A DNA stretch of 64,000 nt from positions 11,495,965 to 11,559,964 of the forward strand of contig NC_133292.1 of the NCBI RefSeq assembly GCF_005239225.2, in the 5' to 3' direction. Numbering within the stretch: position 1 is the stretch's first letter; every line of letters begins with the position of its first letter. The notes beneath the pieces were generated by a model. It did no database searches. It had not been told where the DNA came from and saw only the letters and a program-made list of their open reading frames with translations. Both the position numbers and the translations under genes were made by a program. This DNA comes from Populus alba (lineage: Eukaryota > Streptophyta > Magnoliopsida > Malpighiales > Salicaceae). Below, piece after piece: positions 21,881 to 32,910 of this stretch.

Positions 21881-22812
21881 GATGTTGTAGTTAACTTGGC
21901 TGCAACAACCAACTTTGATGAAGGGTAGGCAGGAATCATCCACTACCTTTTTTCCCCCTTCTTCTTCTGTCCATTTTCATCAACAAGGACTGAAAAACGA
22001 AGCAATTGGTCTTCTGTTTCTTGGAAAATTTAATGTAGGTATGATGTTGCACTTGGCATCAACACAATGGGAGCTAAGCATGTCTTATGTTTTGCCAAGA
22101 AATGCGTCAGACTAAAGGTTCTTGTCCATGTGTCCACTGGTAAGTGGTGATAATTGATCACTTCAATATCCGTTCCCGCCACCTCTAATAATTAACTTGC
22201 CCAAATTATTTTTTATGCTGCGGGTAGATATATTTTCCAAAATCTCAAGGGATTTGGTACCTTTTCAGCTTTTGTTTCAGGGGAGAGAGCCGGGCTGATT
22301 CTAGAGACTCCATATGGCGTAGGCGACACCCTTAATGGTGTCTGTGGATTAGACATCGATGAAGAGAAGAAACTGGTTGATCAAAAACTAAATGAACTTC
22401 AAGCTGAAGGTGCCACAGCTGACGCAATTAAGGATGCCATGAAAGACATGGGCATGGAAAGGTTAGTCATAATATCTAATAATGCTCGAATATTTTTATT
22501 ATTCTTAATTAATCACTCTAGCATTACGTGTGAACTCGTAGCATTTTGATCTCTGGCATGCCATTTAACAGTGATGTATACCATGAGGATGAAAAAAGAA
22601 GAAGAAATTATTAGGTATTCTTGATATAATATTTTCTTACTTGTATAAAGTTGAGTCCATTCTTATGCGGGCGAATGAGTAATCATAATAGAACTATCTA
22701 ATGATATTTTCAAAAATAACCTAGATACTTGAAAACTAATAAAACAATATAACATTCCTATGTGAGTTTTTATGTTTCCAGCATAGAAATAATTAGGTTA
22801 GAATATAAATAA

Positions 22813-23276
22813 TGTAGGGGGAATCCGCGACCAGTGATGTACTGATAATTGCTCTTGGGAGGGGTAAACACGCTGAGACACAATATTTTACGTAGTTCGG
22901 CAAAACCGCCTACATCCACTAGAGAGAATCATTTTATTATAGAAAGAGAAATGATATAATAAATACATGGAGGAGAAGACACATCCACTCAACTCAACTC
23001 ACTCAACTCATTGTTCTTGCAGCTGCAATGGCTGCAGGGCTATTGCCCATGGCAGCAACTCTTTCCCTCCTCTTTCTCTTCATTTTATTCTCACGTTCTC
23101 TTACAATTTGCTCTCCATAAATATGCATCTTTTATAGGCATTAATGGTTAGTTTCTTCAGTACACTTGTCAATCATGGTGAGACAAGAAAGCCTTAAAAC
23201 ATGCCACCATTAGTGGCATTAATGGTGCTTTCACTTTGGTGGTAGGGTATTGCCACTAAATGACAATATCCTAACA
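22813..23276 (-). mobile_element. Copia-type solo LTR in FAR-A intron 5, antisense
   Basis: Read on the minus strand it begins TGTTAGGATATTG and ends CCCCCTACA. A perfect duplication AATAA flanks it (22808-22812 and 23277-23281). Minus-strand landmarks are TATAAAAGATGC, then the phrase GGATGTAGGCGGTTTTGCCG, which resembles sequences common in the R-U5 of plant copia LTRs. It has no counterpart seen in unit 2, where this stretch is deleted. Confidence 0.85.
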
Positions 23277-23807
23277 AATAACACTTCAAGTCTTCATCGG
23301 ACCCCGAAGGAAGGACACCCTGCTGCCTGCTCGTCGATAAATGCACTTACACAGCAAAGAATAAATGCAAGAATGAAGGGCTGACGATAATATATATAGT
23401 TGGCCATCAAACACTTGAAATATAAAATATAGTTGAAAAGAGCTAATGGGACTTTCAATTTTATGATTGTGACTATGAAGTGAAGGTTAAGGGAGGAAAA
23501 AAAAAAACAAACTGCATTCAAGTTTCTTACCAACCAAACAGGAGCGGAGCTGATAGTATTTAATAGAAAAAACCAAAATTAATATAATAAAATAATTAAA
23601 AAATTTATTTATTTCAAATAAAAAATATTATACTATTCCAGATCAACCCTTAACCTCAGTGACTAAGATTTCAAAGTGTTTAAAATGTTTTGCAGAGGCC
23701 GGGCCCTGCTTGCCTCTCCCTACTTCCGTCCCTGCAACCAAACTGCTTTATTGCTTTCAATCCTTCCTTTGTTTTGATATCAATAAATTAAATGTTCAGA
23801 CGATAGA

Positions 23808-24014
23808 TCACCTAACTTGTACGATGTAGTAATTTTCATCAATGAGCTCAGCCTTGATAACATTTAGGGACCATGACCAAACTGGAACTATCCCGTCGTC
23901 CTCCTGGGCTTCAAGACCCCCTACCCTAAACATATTGAAAAGCTGGCAGAGACCTAAACCTAATAATATAGATACTAACTTGTTCTTGTTCAGATGTGAA
24001 TTATTGAAGGCCAT
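23808..24014 (-). CDS. Small conserved ORF of unknown nature inside FAR-A intron 5
   Basis: A 68-codon frame on the strand opposite FAR-A. Its unit 2 partner at 41045-41248 (67 codons) keeps the same start and stop. The one length difference is a clean three-base deletion (Asp-Asp to Asp), while several amino acids differ. The motif VWSWSLNVIKAELIDE is not one I can assign. It could be a fragment of a captured gene or chance. It lies in the segment shared by the two units, so retention over a short time is weak evidence for coding. Confidence 0.25.
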   Translation of the reverse strand: MAFNNSHLNKNKLVSILLGLGLCQLFNMFRVGGLEAQEDDGIVPVWSWSLNVIKAELIDENYYIVQVR

Positions 24015-25595
24015 TTCTTTTCTTTTTTAATTTAAAGGGGGACAACACTGCAGTTCCAGACTTCCAGCTGAGGGAAATTCTTGTTTCTCATAGAATGAAA
24101 TAGAATACAAACAAACAATTTCTCAAAAAAAAAAAGGGACCCTTCAACATATAATAATATAGATACTAACTTGTTCTGAAAAAGTGATGTGCTAGATATG
24201 GATTTTGATTAAAAAAAAAAAAAAAACTGACAAGATTAATGGCATTTAGGGCTAAGGTGTATGGATGGCCAAACACCTATGTATTTACAAAGGCTATGGG
24301 AGAGATGCTTGTAGGACACTTGAAGGAAGATTTATCCGTGGTCATCATACGCCCTACCATCGTTACCAGTACATACAAAGAACCTTTCCCCGGTTGGGTT
24401 GAAGGTGTCAGGTATTTAAGGAAAAAAAAAAATCATTTTGTTTTGTTTTGGTGAAAATTAATGGTCCTAAAAGCAATGTTGTAATTAATTAAATTTATCC
24501 GTGTTTTAGAACAATTGATAGCCTAGCCGTTGGTTATGGGAAAGGAAGACTGACATGCTTTCTTGGGGATATTACAGGAATCGTTGATGTGGTGAGTTGG
24601 TCATGTCATTTTTGAGTCATCTTGATAGGAATTGAATATATATTCAATTGGTAACAAGGCAAAGAAGAATACATGAAATGTTGAGACATAACTTTGTGCA
24701 GATACCAGCTGACATGGTGGTGAATGCGATAATTGTGGCCATGGTGGCGCATGCTAACCGACCATCCGAGAATGCAATTTATCAGGTGGGATCGTCAGTA
24801 AGAAATCCTATGAGATACACTAATCTTCAAGATTGTGGCTTTAATTACTTCACCAATAAACCTTGGATTGGTAAGGATGGGAGGCCTGTCAAGGTTGGCA
24901 GGGTTAAAGTATTAAGCAGCATGGCTAGCTTCCACAGATACATGGCAATTCGTTATTTGCTATTGCTAAAGGTTAATCTGTTCAAACATTCACCACAGCT
25001 GATACCTGCATATCTATCAATTCGTTTCTCTCTCGATCACTTGTTTTTTTTTTTTTTTAACAGGGACTAGAATTAGCAAATACGGCATTTTGCCATTTCT
25101 TTGAGGACAAGTATAGTGATCTCAATAGGAAGATCAAGTTTGTGATGAAATTAGTGGAGCTTTACAGGCCATACTTGTTCTTCCGGGGAGTGTAAGTATA
25201 TTCTTCATTAATCTTGCTGTCAATCTACAAAATTAACCATTTCATGATCAGTATAATTCTTATAATATGCTCACATCTCGGATGCAGTTTCGATGACTTG
25301 AACACAGAGAAGTTGCGAATGGCAGCTAGGGAGAACAATTTAGAGACCGATATGTTTTACTTTGATCCCAAGACAATTGACTGGGAAGACTACCTCACTA
25401 ATATCCACTTTCCTGGGGTGGTAAAATACGTTTTCAAATGATGATCATCGGCAAATGGACTACCTTCCTCTCTCTTTCGCCACCTCGCTATATCAATGTG
25501 AAATAGTAGTGCCACGTATTGGCAAAAGCATTTGTGTTTAGATTCATATCAACACCCAAAAATTTAGACTTTCATCTCTATCTTACTTCTCTTGC

Positions 25596-26458
25596 AATTG
25601 AGTTCTGATTTCTCAAGGACAAGACTATTTTGGTCACAGGTGCAACTAGGTTTTTAGCAAAGAGTATAATAATTCATATCCTCTTTCTTTGTTTTGCTCT
25701 CATCAAATTTAAAGGTCTCCAAAACCCAGTGAAGGCTTAAAAACCTATGTTCTCAGGTAACATGCCTGGGTCCAGGTTTAGCTTTAGATAAGAGAAGAGC
25801 TTCGTCTTCATTAGCGTATCCTTGAAAGAAAGCTCAATGTTATGAACTCAATCTAAAAAAAAAAAAAAAAAAACCTAATTACATGAGCTCGACCTAGAAA
25901 AATAGCTCAACTCTCATGTATTCAGTTACATTTTAGATTCTACTCTCAATCTTTACATTTGATTACAACATGGATGATTATATCTTTTCTTACAATGATC
26001 AATGCAGTTTTTATGGAGAAGACATTAATGGTGCAACCAAATGTGAAGAAGATGCATGTACCTTCTTTTAAGAGCTCCTGATGCCAAGTCTGCTTCGCAA
26101 CGCTTGTAAATTAAATGCGGTATACATAATACTCGTGAGGCAATAACAAGCAAGTAAAAAACACAGAAAGGAAATTTAATTCGGAGAGCGTACGAAATTA
26201 AGTAAAGGACCCTATATTTCTTACAGATTTTATGTCAACATCGATGAAAAGTTGGCAAGAATCATTGATTACTTCTTCTTTTTTTCCTTCTTTTGTCTAT
26301 TTCATTAACAAGGACTCATCAAAAGCTATTTTCTGTGTTTTACCGCTGGCATGATGTTACACTTGGTATCGATTCAATGGGAGCTGAGAATGGCATATCT
26401 TTTGCCAAGAAATGTACTAAGCGCTAAAGGACTTGCTGGTTTTGCACGTATCTCTAGA
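25596..26458 (+). pseudogene. FAR debris 1: exons 1, 2, end of 3 and 4
   Basis: A degraded FAR copy directly after FAR-A. The exon 1 remnant is 25596-25663, with the FAR-A type leader before it. Its start codon region is deleted, and the Rossmann motif reads GATRFLAK instead of GATGFLAK. The exon 2 remnant is 26008-26105, with a frame break after KKMH. The end of exon 3 is recognisable near 26239 and an exon 4 remnant runs from 26351 to 26458, out of frame. No product is possible. The same debris recurs at 44435-44560 and 47470-47580 in unit 2. Confidence 0.8.
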
Positions 26459-27805
26459 AGTTCAGATTTCCTTCAATACAGCTTGGTATTAACGTCGTGT
26501 TTTGCACAGCTTCAATAATGGACCTCAAGATTTTGAGACTTTCGTAGCAGCAGCACCGCAGTATGCTCTCCATTACTCCTTTCATTCCATATGTGATTAT
26601 TACATCTGGAGAATTTAATGATTTCTCTCGAGTCATTTATTAAGATTATAAGTATTAATTAAAGTTGCTACTTGTAACTCTGATGATTATCCAAAAAAAA
26701 AAAATTGCTACTTATAAGGCATTGATTTTTAGTCTCCAGCGGGTTAGGATATAAATATTCACATGGACCAACATATATACATAAAAACAAAGATTAAAGT
26801 GGTTTTTGATAGTCGTGTGTACAGAACTGACTGCTACTCGCCTTCTCTATTACCTTGCCTTGCCTTTAATCCCGTGACCGAATACCATATAAGTCAGCCA
26901 AGAAAGTAGAAACACTGCCTGCATCTTACATGGGATAGTCCTCCTTCTTTCGGGTTCCTTTTTGTTGATAATTATTAGAAACATTTCAAAAGAATCAAAA
27001 ATGGGTTTGACTGATTAATAAAAAGGGATTAACCATAGTTAATGATGCAGGAGATTTTCATTAATTGCGTGGTTTTATGCTAACAATCTAATTGTTTCTT
27101 ATCTAAAACTTGTAGAAAATTCTAAAAGTTTTGTTTTTTAGACTTGAAATTTTATATTCGAAGGCTTTTAAGTTGTTATTCAAGACTTATCATTTTTTTT
27201 TCTTAGTAGATCTAAATGATTTTTTTATAATTTATTTTTCTTTTCTGGTGAAAATTCTTTTGGACAAAAAAAATTATGTTGTTTTGTTGTATATGATTAA
27301 GAAGATGAATGATTGCATCTATCTTTGTTTTGAGTAAAGGAGCAGACCACGTTTTTTTATTATTATTATTAAAAAAAAAAGGATGGAATTTGAAGTATCT
27401 TGCTAGAAGGATGCCATGGTGTAGCTCAGTGAAGAGTCCCTCGTTTGTTTAGTTGCCTTTTATTATTATTATTATCTTAAGAAATTAGTCACGCATTTGC
27501 TCCTGGTGGCGAGGTAAGTCCTCAACTGCATTAGCGAAGGCAGGTAGCAGTCCTCCATGAATAAAGCTTCTTTGAAGATAGTTAACGTTAATACCTGGCC
27601 ATCAAACTAACACGCATACAAAAAGATAGTTCAGGGACATAGTTAATCCAAAATTACACGTAAGATTGATACAAATATTCCTATAAATCTTATCTAAAAT
27701 AAGATATGATATAAATTCTCTAAATCAAGAGATTAACTAATTATCTAAAATATAAAATTTTACTCCCAAACTACTCGAAATTTTGAGATATCATCGCTTT
27801 CTTTA
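26459..27805. other. Spacer with no supported gene
   Basis: AT-rich sequence, near-identical to 47580-48790 in unit 2. A phrase GGTGTAGCTCAGTGAAGAG near 27418 resembles a tRNA A box, but no B box or cloverleaf follows. Short frames here do not show coding character. Confidence 0.5.
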
Positions 27806-28345
27806 CCTTTGATTACAACATGGATGATTATATATTTTCTTACAATGATCAATGCAGTTTTTATGGAGAAGACATTAATGGTGCAACCAAATGCGAAGAA
27901 GATGTACCTTATTTTAAGAGCTCCTGATGCCAAATGCGGTATATATAATACTCGTGAGGCAATATATAACAAGCAAGTAAAAACAACAGAAAGAAAGTAT
28001 AATTCGGAGAGCGTATGAAAGTAAGTAAAGGACCCTATATTTCTTACAAATTTTATATTCTCTTTCCAACATCGATATTGAAAGGCTGGCAAGAATCATT
28101 GATTACTTCTTCTTTTTTCCTTCTTTTGTCCATTTCTTTAACAAGGGCTCGTCAAAAGCTATTTTCTGGTTTTTAATGCTGGCATGATGTTGCACTTGGT
28201 ATCGACTCAATGGGAGCTGAGAATACCTTTCACAAACATTAATGGCGTTTAGGGCAAACGTGTATGGATGGCCAAACACTTGCGTATTTACACAGGGGAG
28301 ATGAATGTAGGAGACTTGGAGGAAAATGTGGGAAAATGTGTCTTT
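27806..28345 (+). pseudogene. FAR debris 2: exons 2, 4 and 6
   Basis: A second degraded FAR copy. An exon 2 remnant starts at 27858 after an AATGCAG acceptor (FMEKTLMVQPNAKKMYLILRAPDAK) and ends early. The end of exon 3 is visible near 28068. The first part of exon 4 (28186-28226) runs straight into an exon 6 remnant at 28242-28345 (VYGWPNT, then a deletion through the YxxxK region). The intron between exons 4 and 6 and exon 5 are missing, so this arose by internal deletion. The unit 2 counterpart is at 49150-49720. Confidence 0.78.
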
Positions 28346-28399
28346 GGTCAGAACACGCATCGTTTTTAAATCTTATTTGGCACAATTATTGTGTTATGG

Positions 28400-30072
28400 G
28401 TTGGCTAGCTTAACCGGATGAATCTAAGAAAAAAAATTAAATGCAATATTTATAGCAAATATCTAATTAATTATAATTCAATATTTACATAAATTAAATT
28501 TAAATTTTAAACCAACAATAAAATTGTGAAATGACCCCATTGAATTTTATGTCAATATAATTGAGCCAATCTTTTTAAGACCTAATAAAATACCATCATA
28601 CTTCTTTGTAATTTTATCATCATAATTATTTTTAATCTCATTAATATTTATGAAATCAACATTTAAAACGTAATTAATAAGTAAATATTATGTGTTAAAC
28701 AATATTTTGTTTTGGATAATATTTTTTATTAAAAAATTAATTATTAATTTTAAAAATTACTAAAAATTTAAATAATTACTAATTTTATAATTCATAAAAT
28801 TAATCTAAATAAACAGAACAAAAAGTAACATAGCCAAGTATTTTTTTGTCCCTGAGATATTCCTTTCTTGTGACATAGAAAAGCTGTCGATCAATCATTC
28901 GATGAAATTACTCTAAAGAAACATTAGTAGTTAGAAAGACACTTTCATCCATTACGATTATCATGCCTCTCACATGTCTGTTCGCCATAGGGGGACACTT
29001 TCATTTTATTCTAATTATAATGCCTCTTGCACGTCTCTTTATCACCATTAGTTTTAAATCGTTTTTGAAATATTAATATTAAAAATATTTTAAAAAAAAT
29101 AAAAAAATTGTTATTTTAATATATATATTAAACCATTATACACCATGCTTACAAGAAACCCAATAGACAACTACTATCCACATACAGTCACACGCACTCC
29201 CAAAAATCTCATGTCTGGCTCATAAATTTTCACTAGTTTCTTGGTGGAATTAATTCCTACCATTTATGAGGCATGCAAAAAAAATTTCCTTGATGTGCTA
29301 GGGACATGGCCAAATCAACTCCACTACTTTCTGATGAATGCCACGTCACATATCAGGCCTTAATTGAGAGAAAAATGCTAAATTTGTTAACTGTTCGACA
29401 ATTTAACTTTTATTTAGGAAATTGAACTTTAAGATGGTTTATTTATTTATTTTAAGGTTTATTTATTAGTAGTATTTTTTTTTAATCACTATTCAATATA
29501 GAATACGTTCATTAATAGAAAGATTTGGAATTAGTCTTAATTGAGAAGTAGATGGGTCCACTTTACCAATTCAGAGTAAAGTGTCCTGATTCAATGGAAG
29601 CAGCTAGGGAGCCCACGCATTCGCCCATGACTCGTTGAAGTGTCTCAGGCTCTCAGTGACGTGAAGTGAGTACTACTGTTCACCTAAAATGTAGTTTTCA
29701 CATCATGGGCAAGGAAAAAACAGATGAGCCAATTAATTTTGCAAGCCGCCTGAAAAAAAAACGGTGCTCAAAATCAAGAATGGATGACTTTTCCCCTATT
29801 TTCTGAACCCAGCCGTGCATTTTTCTAATCACATATGCAAAAAGTCGGATGATTTATCACAGCAGCATTAAAATTTCTTTTATAGTGTTCATGTAGTTTT
29901 GCTCATATCTTGGCAAATATCAGATATACACGAAATGTAGAATCTAAATTAAATATATTACAACCTCGTTCCTTTTCCCATGTGCCTAGATTTAGTCGGT
30001 AAGCTGTCCTATCTAGATATCAATATTCGTCAATACAGTAGTTGTGCCTTGTGATCTGTGCACGAAAATTAT
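28400..30072. other. AT-rich intergenic and upstream region of FAR-B
   Basis: No gene seen. The counterpart in unit 2 is 49760-51560 and shares most of the sequence with small indels. It includes a less AT-rich block (29560-29720) with CACGTCAC-like and GACGTGAAG motifs that could be regulatory. This is unproven. Confidence 0.5.
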
Positions 30073-30082
30073 TATATAAATA
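30073..30082 (+). promoter_or_regulatory. TATA box of FAR-B
   Basis: TATATAAATA about 120 bp upstream of the ATG at 30202. The identical element precedes FAR-D at the same distance. Confidence 0.75.
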
Positions 30083-30201
30083 CTCCCAATATACAGAGTC
30101 ATCTTTGTCTTTCGATATTTATCCTTCATCCTTCATAACACATACAAGTGCATGAAATATCCTTCTTTGATTATATTCTCACATCAAATCTTGTGTAACT
30201 A

Positions 30202-32585
30202 ATGGAATTGGGAAGTATACTGCAGTTTCTTGATAACAAGACCATTTTGGTCACGGGAGCCACCGGTTATCTAGCAAAGAGTACGCATCTTCTCTCTACC
30301 TTTCTCTTTATGGAGATTTTATGTTGAATAATTACCATTTTTGTTTAATGGGTGCAGTTTTTGTGGAGAAAATATTGAGGGTACAACCAAATGTGAAGAA
30401 ATTTTATCTCCTTCTAAGAGCAGCAGATGCCAATTCTGCTACTGAACGTCTCCGTGATGAGGTACTAAAAATGTCCCTGAAATGATAATCAAAGGAATAA
30501 CATCGAGAATCATTGAATTTCTAACGATTATCCGGGTCCAATTCCACTGCATGAACAGGTCATTGGGAAGGACTTGTTTAGGGTTCTAAGGGAGAAACAC
30601 GGTGCAGGCCTGCATTCCTTTATATCAGAAAAGGTAACTCCTGTCCCTGGTGACATCTCCCACGAAGACTTGGGAGTGAAAGACTCTTCTTTGAAGGATG
30701 AAATGTGGAGAGAAATTGACGTAATGCTTAATTTTGCTGCCACCACCAACTTTGATGAAAGGTAAATAAACAAAACTATGGCAATAATAATCTATGATCT
30801 CCTTCTTTATTAGAATGTTAACACAAACTAATTCTTATGTTTTTTTCTGTATGGACGTGCGTGCTCCTGAAGATACGATGTTGCACTAGACATCAATACA
30901 CTGGGAGCCTTGCATGTTTTAAACTTTGCAAAGAAATGTGTTAAAATAAAGATGCTTGTCCATGTATCCACCGGTAAGTACAGTTTAATTTAATTAGACA
31001 GCTTCGTCGACTTCTCATTAACTAGTTTACGTTATGTTCAGCTTATGTGTGCGGCGAAGATGCTGGGCTTATACTCGAGCAACCATATCATATGGGGATG
31101 GCCAAAAAGGGGGACGAGAAAATTGATATCAACTTTGAAAAGAGAATGGTGCAAGAAAAATTAAATGAACTCAAATTAGAAGATGTTCCAGAGAAAGAAA
31201 TTACTTCAGCTATGAAGGATTTCGGCATTGAGCGGTAGCTCTTTCTTCCTTCTTCTTTTCTTTTCATGTGGTGGGCTATGAAATCTAGATAGATATTCAG
31301 TAAGCATGCAAATTAATGAACTCAAATTGAGATTTTCTTTATGTAATTTCTGTCTCTTAATCTGATATTGCAGGGCAAGGCTTTTCGGATGGCCAAACAC
31401 TTACGTATTTACCAAGGCAATGGGAGAAATGCTGCTAGTGAATTTCAAAGATAGTTTGCCATTAGTAATTATACGCCCCACCATGGTAGCTAGTACTTAC
31501 AAAGAACCATTTCCTGGTTGGATTGAAGGTGTCAGGTAAATTTATTCATTAACGAGTATGTGCGTGTGTGTGTGTTTAGATTTTCTAAATCTCTTATCTC
31601 AAATTAACCTCCATGTCTTGCCTCTTTAACAGAACTATTGACAGCATAATTGTGGGCTACGGTAAAGGCAGAGTTACATGCTTTATTTCCGGTCCACGAT
31701 CAACTCTTGACGTGGTAATAAGATCACTCTCCCTTTCGACTGTCATAAAAAATAAAAAATGATAGGACTTGTAAAAATCAATGGTGGTCTTAATTGAGAA
31801 TTATTAGAATTTTAGAACTAACGTTTTCTGAAAATGCAGATACCAGCTGACATGGTTGTCAATGCCATTATAGTTGCCATGGTAGCACGCGCCAAGCAGC
31901 ATTCGGAGATCATTTATCATTTGGGTTCTTCGTTCAGAAATCCTGTAAATTTCTCGAATCTTCATGATTTTAGTTTTCGCTATTTCAGTGAACATCCATG
32001 GATTAATAAGGAGGGGGACTCAGTAAACATTGGCAAAGGAATTGTTTTGAGCAGCATGCCCAAGTTCTACACGTACATGGCCATTCGTTTTCTCCTGCCA
32101 CTGAAGGTTTAATTTTGCTGGATCTTAATTAAACTTCATTGAGTTAATTTTTCTATTTTCCTTATCATTTTTAAAAATCTATTTTCACTGATATATTTTG
32201 TGTTTTTTTTTCTTTTTAATTCATAGGCATTGCAATTGTTCAACACATTGTTGTTTAAAAAATATCAAGACTTGTACACCGTTCTTGATCGAAGAGTAAA
32301 ATTGGTGATGCGATTGGTAGACCTTTATAAACCTTATGTGTTCTTCGAGGGCATGTACGTGCATTTTTTTTTTTTAGTTCAATTAATAATTAATATTTTT
32401 TATATAATTTAATTGACAAAAACAAATATTTTTTATTTTTATACAGATTTGATGATTTAAATTCTGAAGAGTTGCGGATAATATCCAAGAAAACCTGCCA
32501 TGAAACAGATATCTTCGATTTTGATCCTATGAACATTAATTGGGAAGGATTACATGATAAATGTTCACATTCCTGGTCTTGTTAA
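30202..32585 (+). CDS. FAR-B: fatty acyl-CoA reductase, C terminus frameshifted
   Basis: Alcohol-forming fatty acyl-CoA reductase. The family makes fatty alcohols from acyl-CoA with NADPH, usually at the endoplasmic reticulum. The ten exons are 30202-30280, 30358-30461, 30559-30761, 30873-30973, 31042-31234, 31374-31535, 31633-31714, 31840-32106, 32227-32354 and 32447-32585, all with GT-AG borders, giving 485 residues. Motifs are [10 protein letters not shown] (Rossmann, exon 1), AATTNFDER (exon 3), STAYVCGE (exon 4/5) and YVFTK (catalytic Tyr and Lys, exon 6). The C-terminal FAR domain lies in exons 8-10. In exon 10 an extra G at about 32547 (GGGAAGGATT against GGGAAGATT in FAR-D) replaces the usual final [17 protein letters not shown] by 12 unrelated residues. 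It may be a weakened protein, a pseudogene or a base-calling error. Confidence 0.9.
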
Positions 32586-32910
32586 ATATGTGATGAAATA
32601 ATTATTTTAAAATTATATATATATTTTTAAAAATTTGTAATGATTATGTTATTTTCAATTTTCCATGCAATGGATTTATGATTGGCAATTCACATTATCT
32701 GTATGACAAAGACAAATTAAGGAAATTTGATTTCGATGTTTGTAATAATCTAATTTTGGATTCTCCAAAATTTTCTTAAATGTTATTTTATTTCTATTTT
32801 TATTTATAAAAATCTAAAAAATAAGAAAAAAATGAAAAATCAAAAATACATTTTTCTCAAGTCAAACGCCTTTTTCTATGAAAACCAAGCCCATCGCGTC
32901 TAAAAGTAAT

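Larger units (their letters stand above)
4199..25441 (+). pseudogene. FAR-A: fatty acyl-CoA reductase gene split by a retrotransposon nest
   Basis: This is an alcohol-forming fatty acyl-CoA reductase, the plant FAR/CER4 family. The family reduces very-long-chain acyl-CoA with NADPH to primary fatty alcohols for wax or suberin. Ten exons are supported: 4199-4277, 4367-4470, 6893-7059 joined to 21886-21924, 22039-22139, 22269-22461, 24250-24411, 24510-24591, 24702-24971, 25064-25191 and 25288-25441. Lengths sum to 1479 nt (492 residues), in frame. Exon 1 carries the Rossmann GATGFLAK motif, but the usual preceding Thr is Met. Exon 3 ends with AATTNFDE. Exon 6 has the catalytic YVFTK (Y-x3-K). 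Exons 8-10 form the C-terminal FAR/Sterile domain. A 14.8 kb copia insertion with duplication GATGT breaks exon 3, and intron 2 holds a solo LTR. Otherwise no stop or frameshift is seen, so inactivation is recent. Confidence 0.92.

Noticed and set aside
27410..27450. Possible tRNA or SINE head (GGTGTAGCTCAGTGAAGAG)
   Set aside because: Only an A-box-like phrase. No B box, cloverleaf or poly(A)/T tail was found near it or in its unit 2 copy.
30528..30773. 81-codon minus-strand ORF (and the same at 52016-52261)
   Set aside because: Exact antisense of FAR exon 3. Conserved only because the FAR exon is duplicated.
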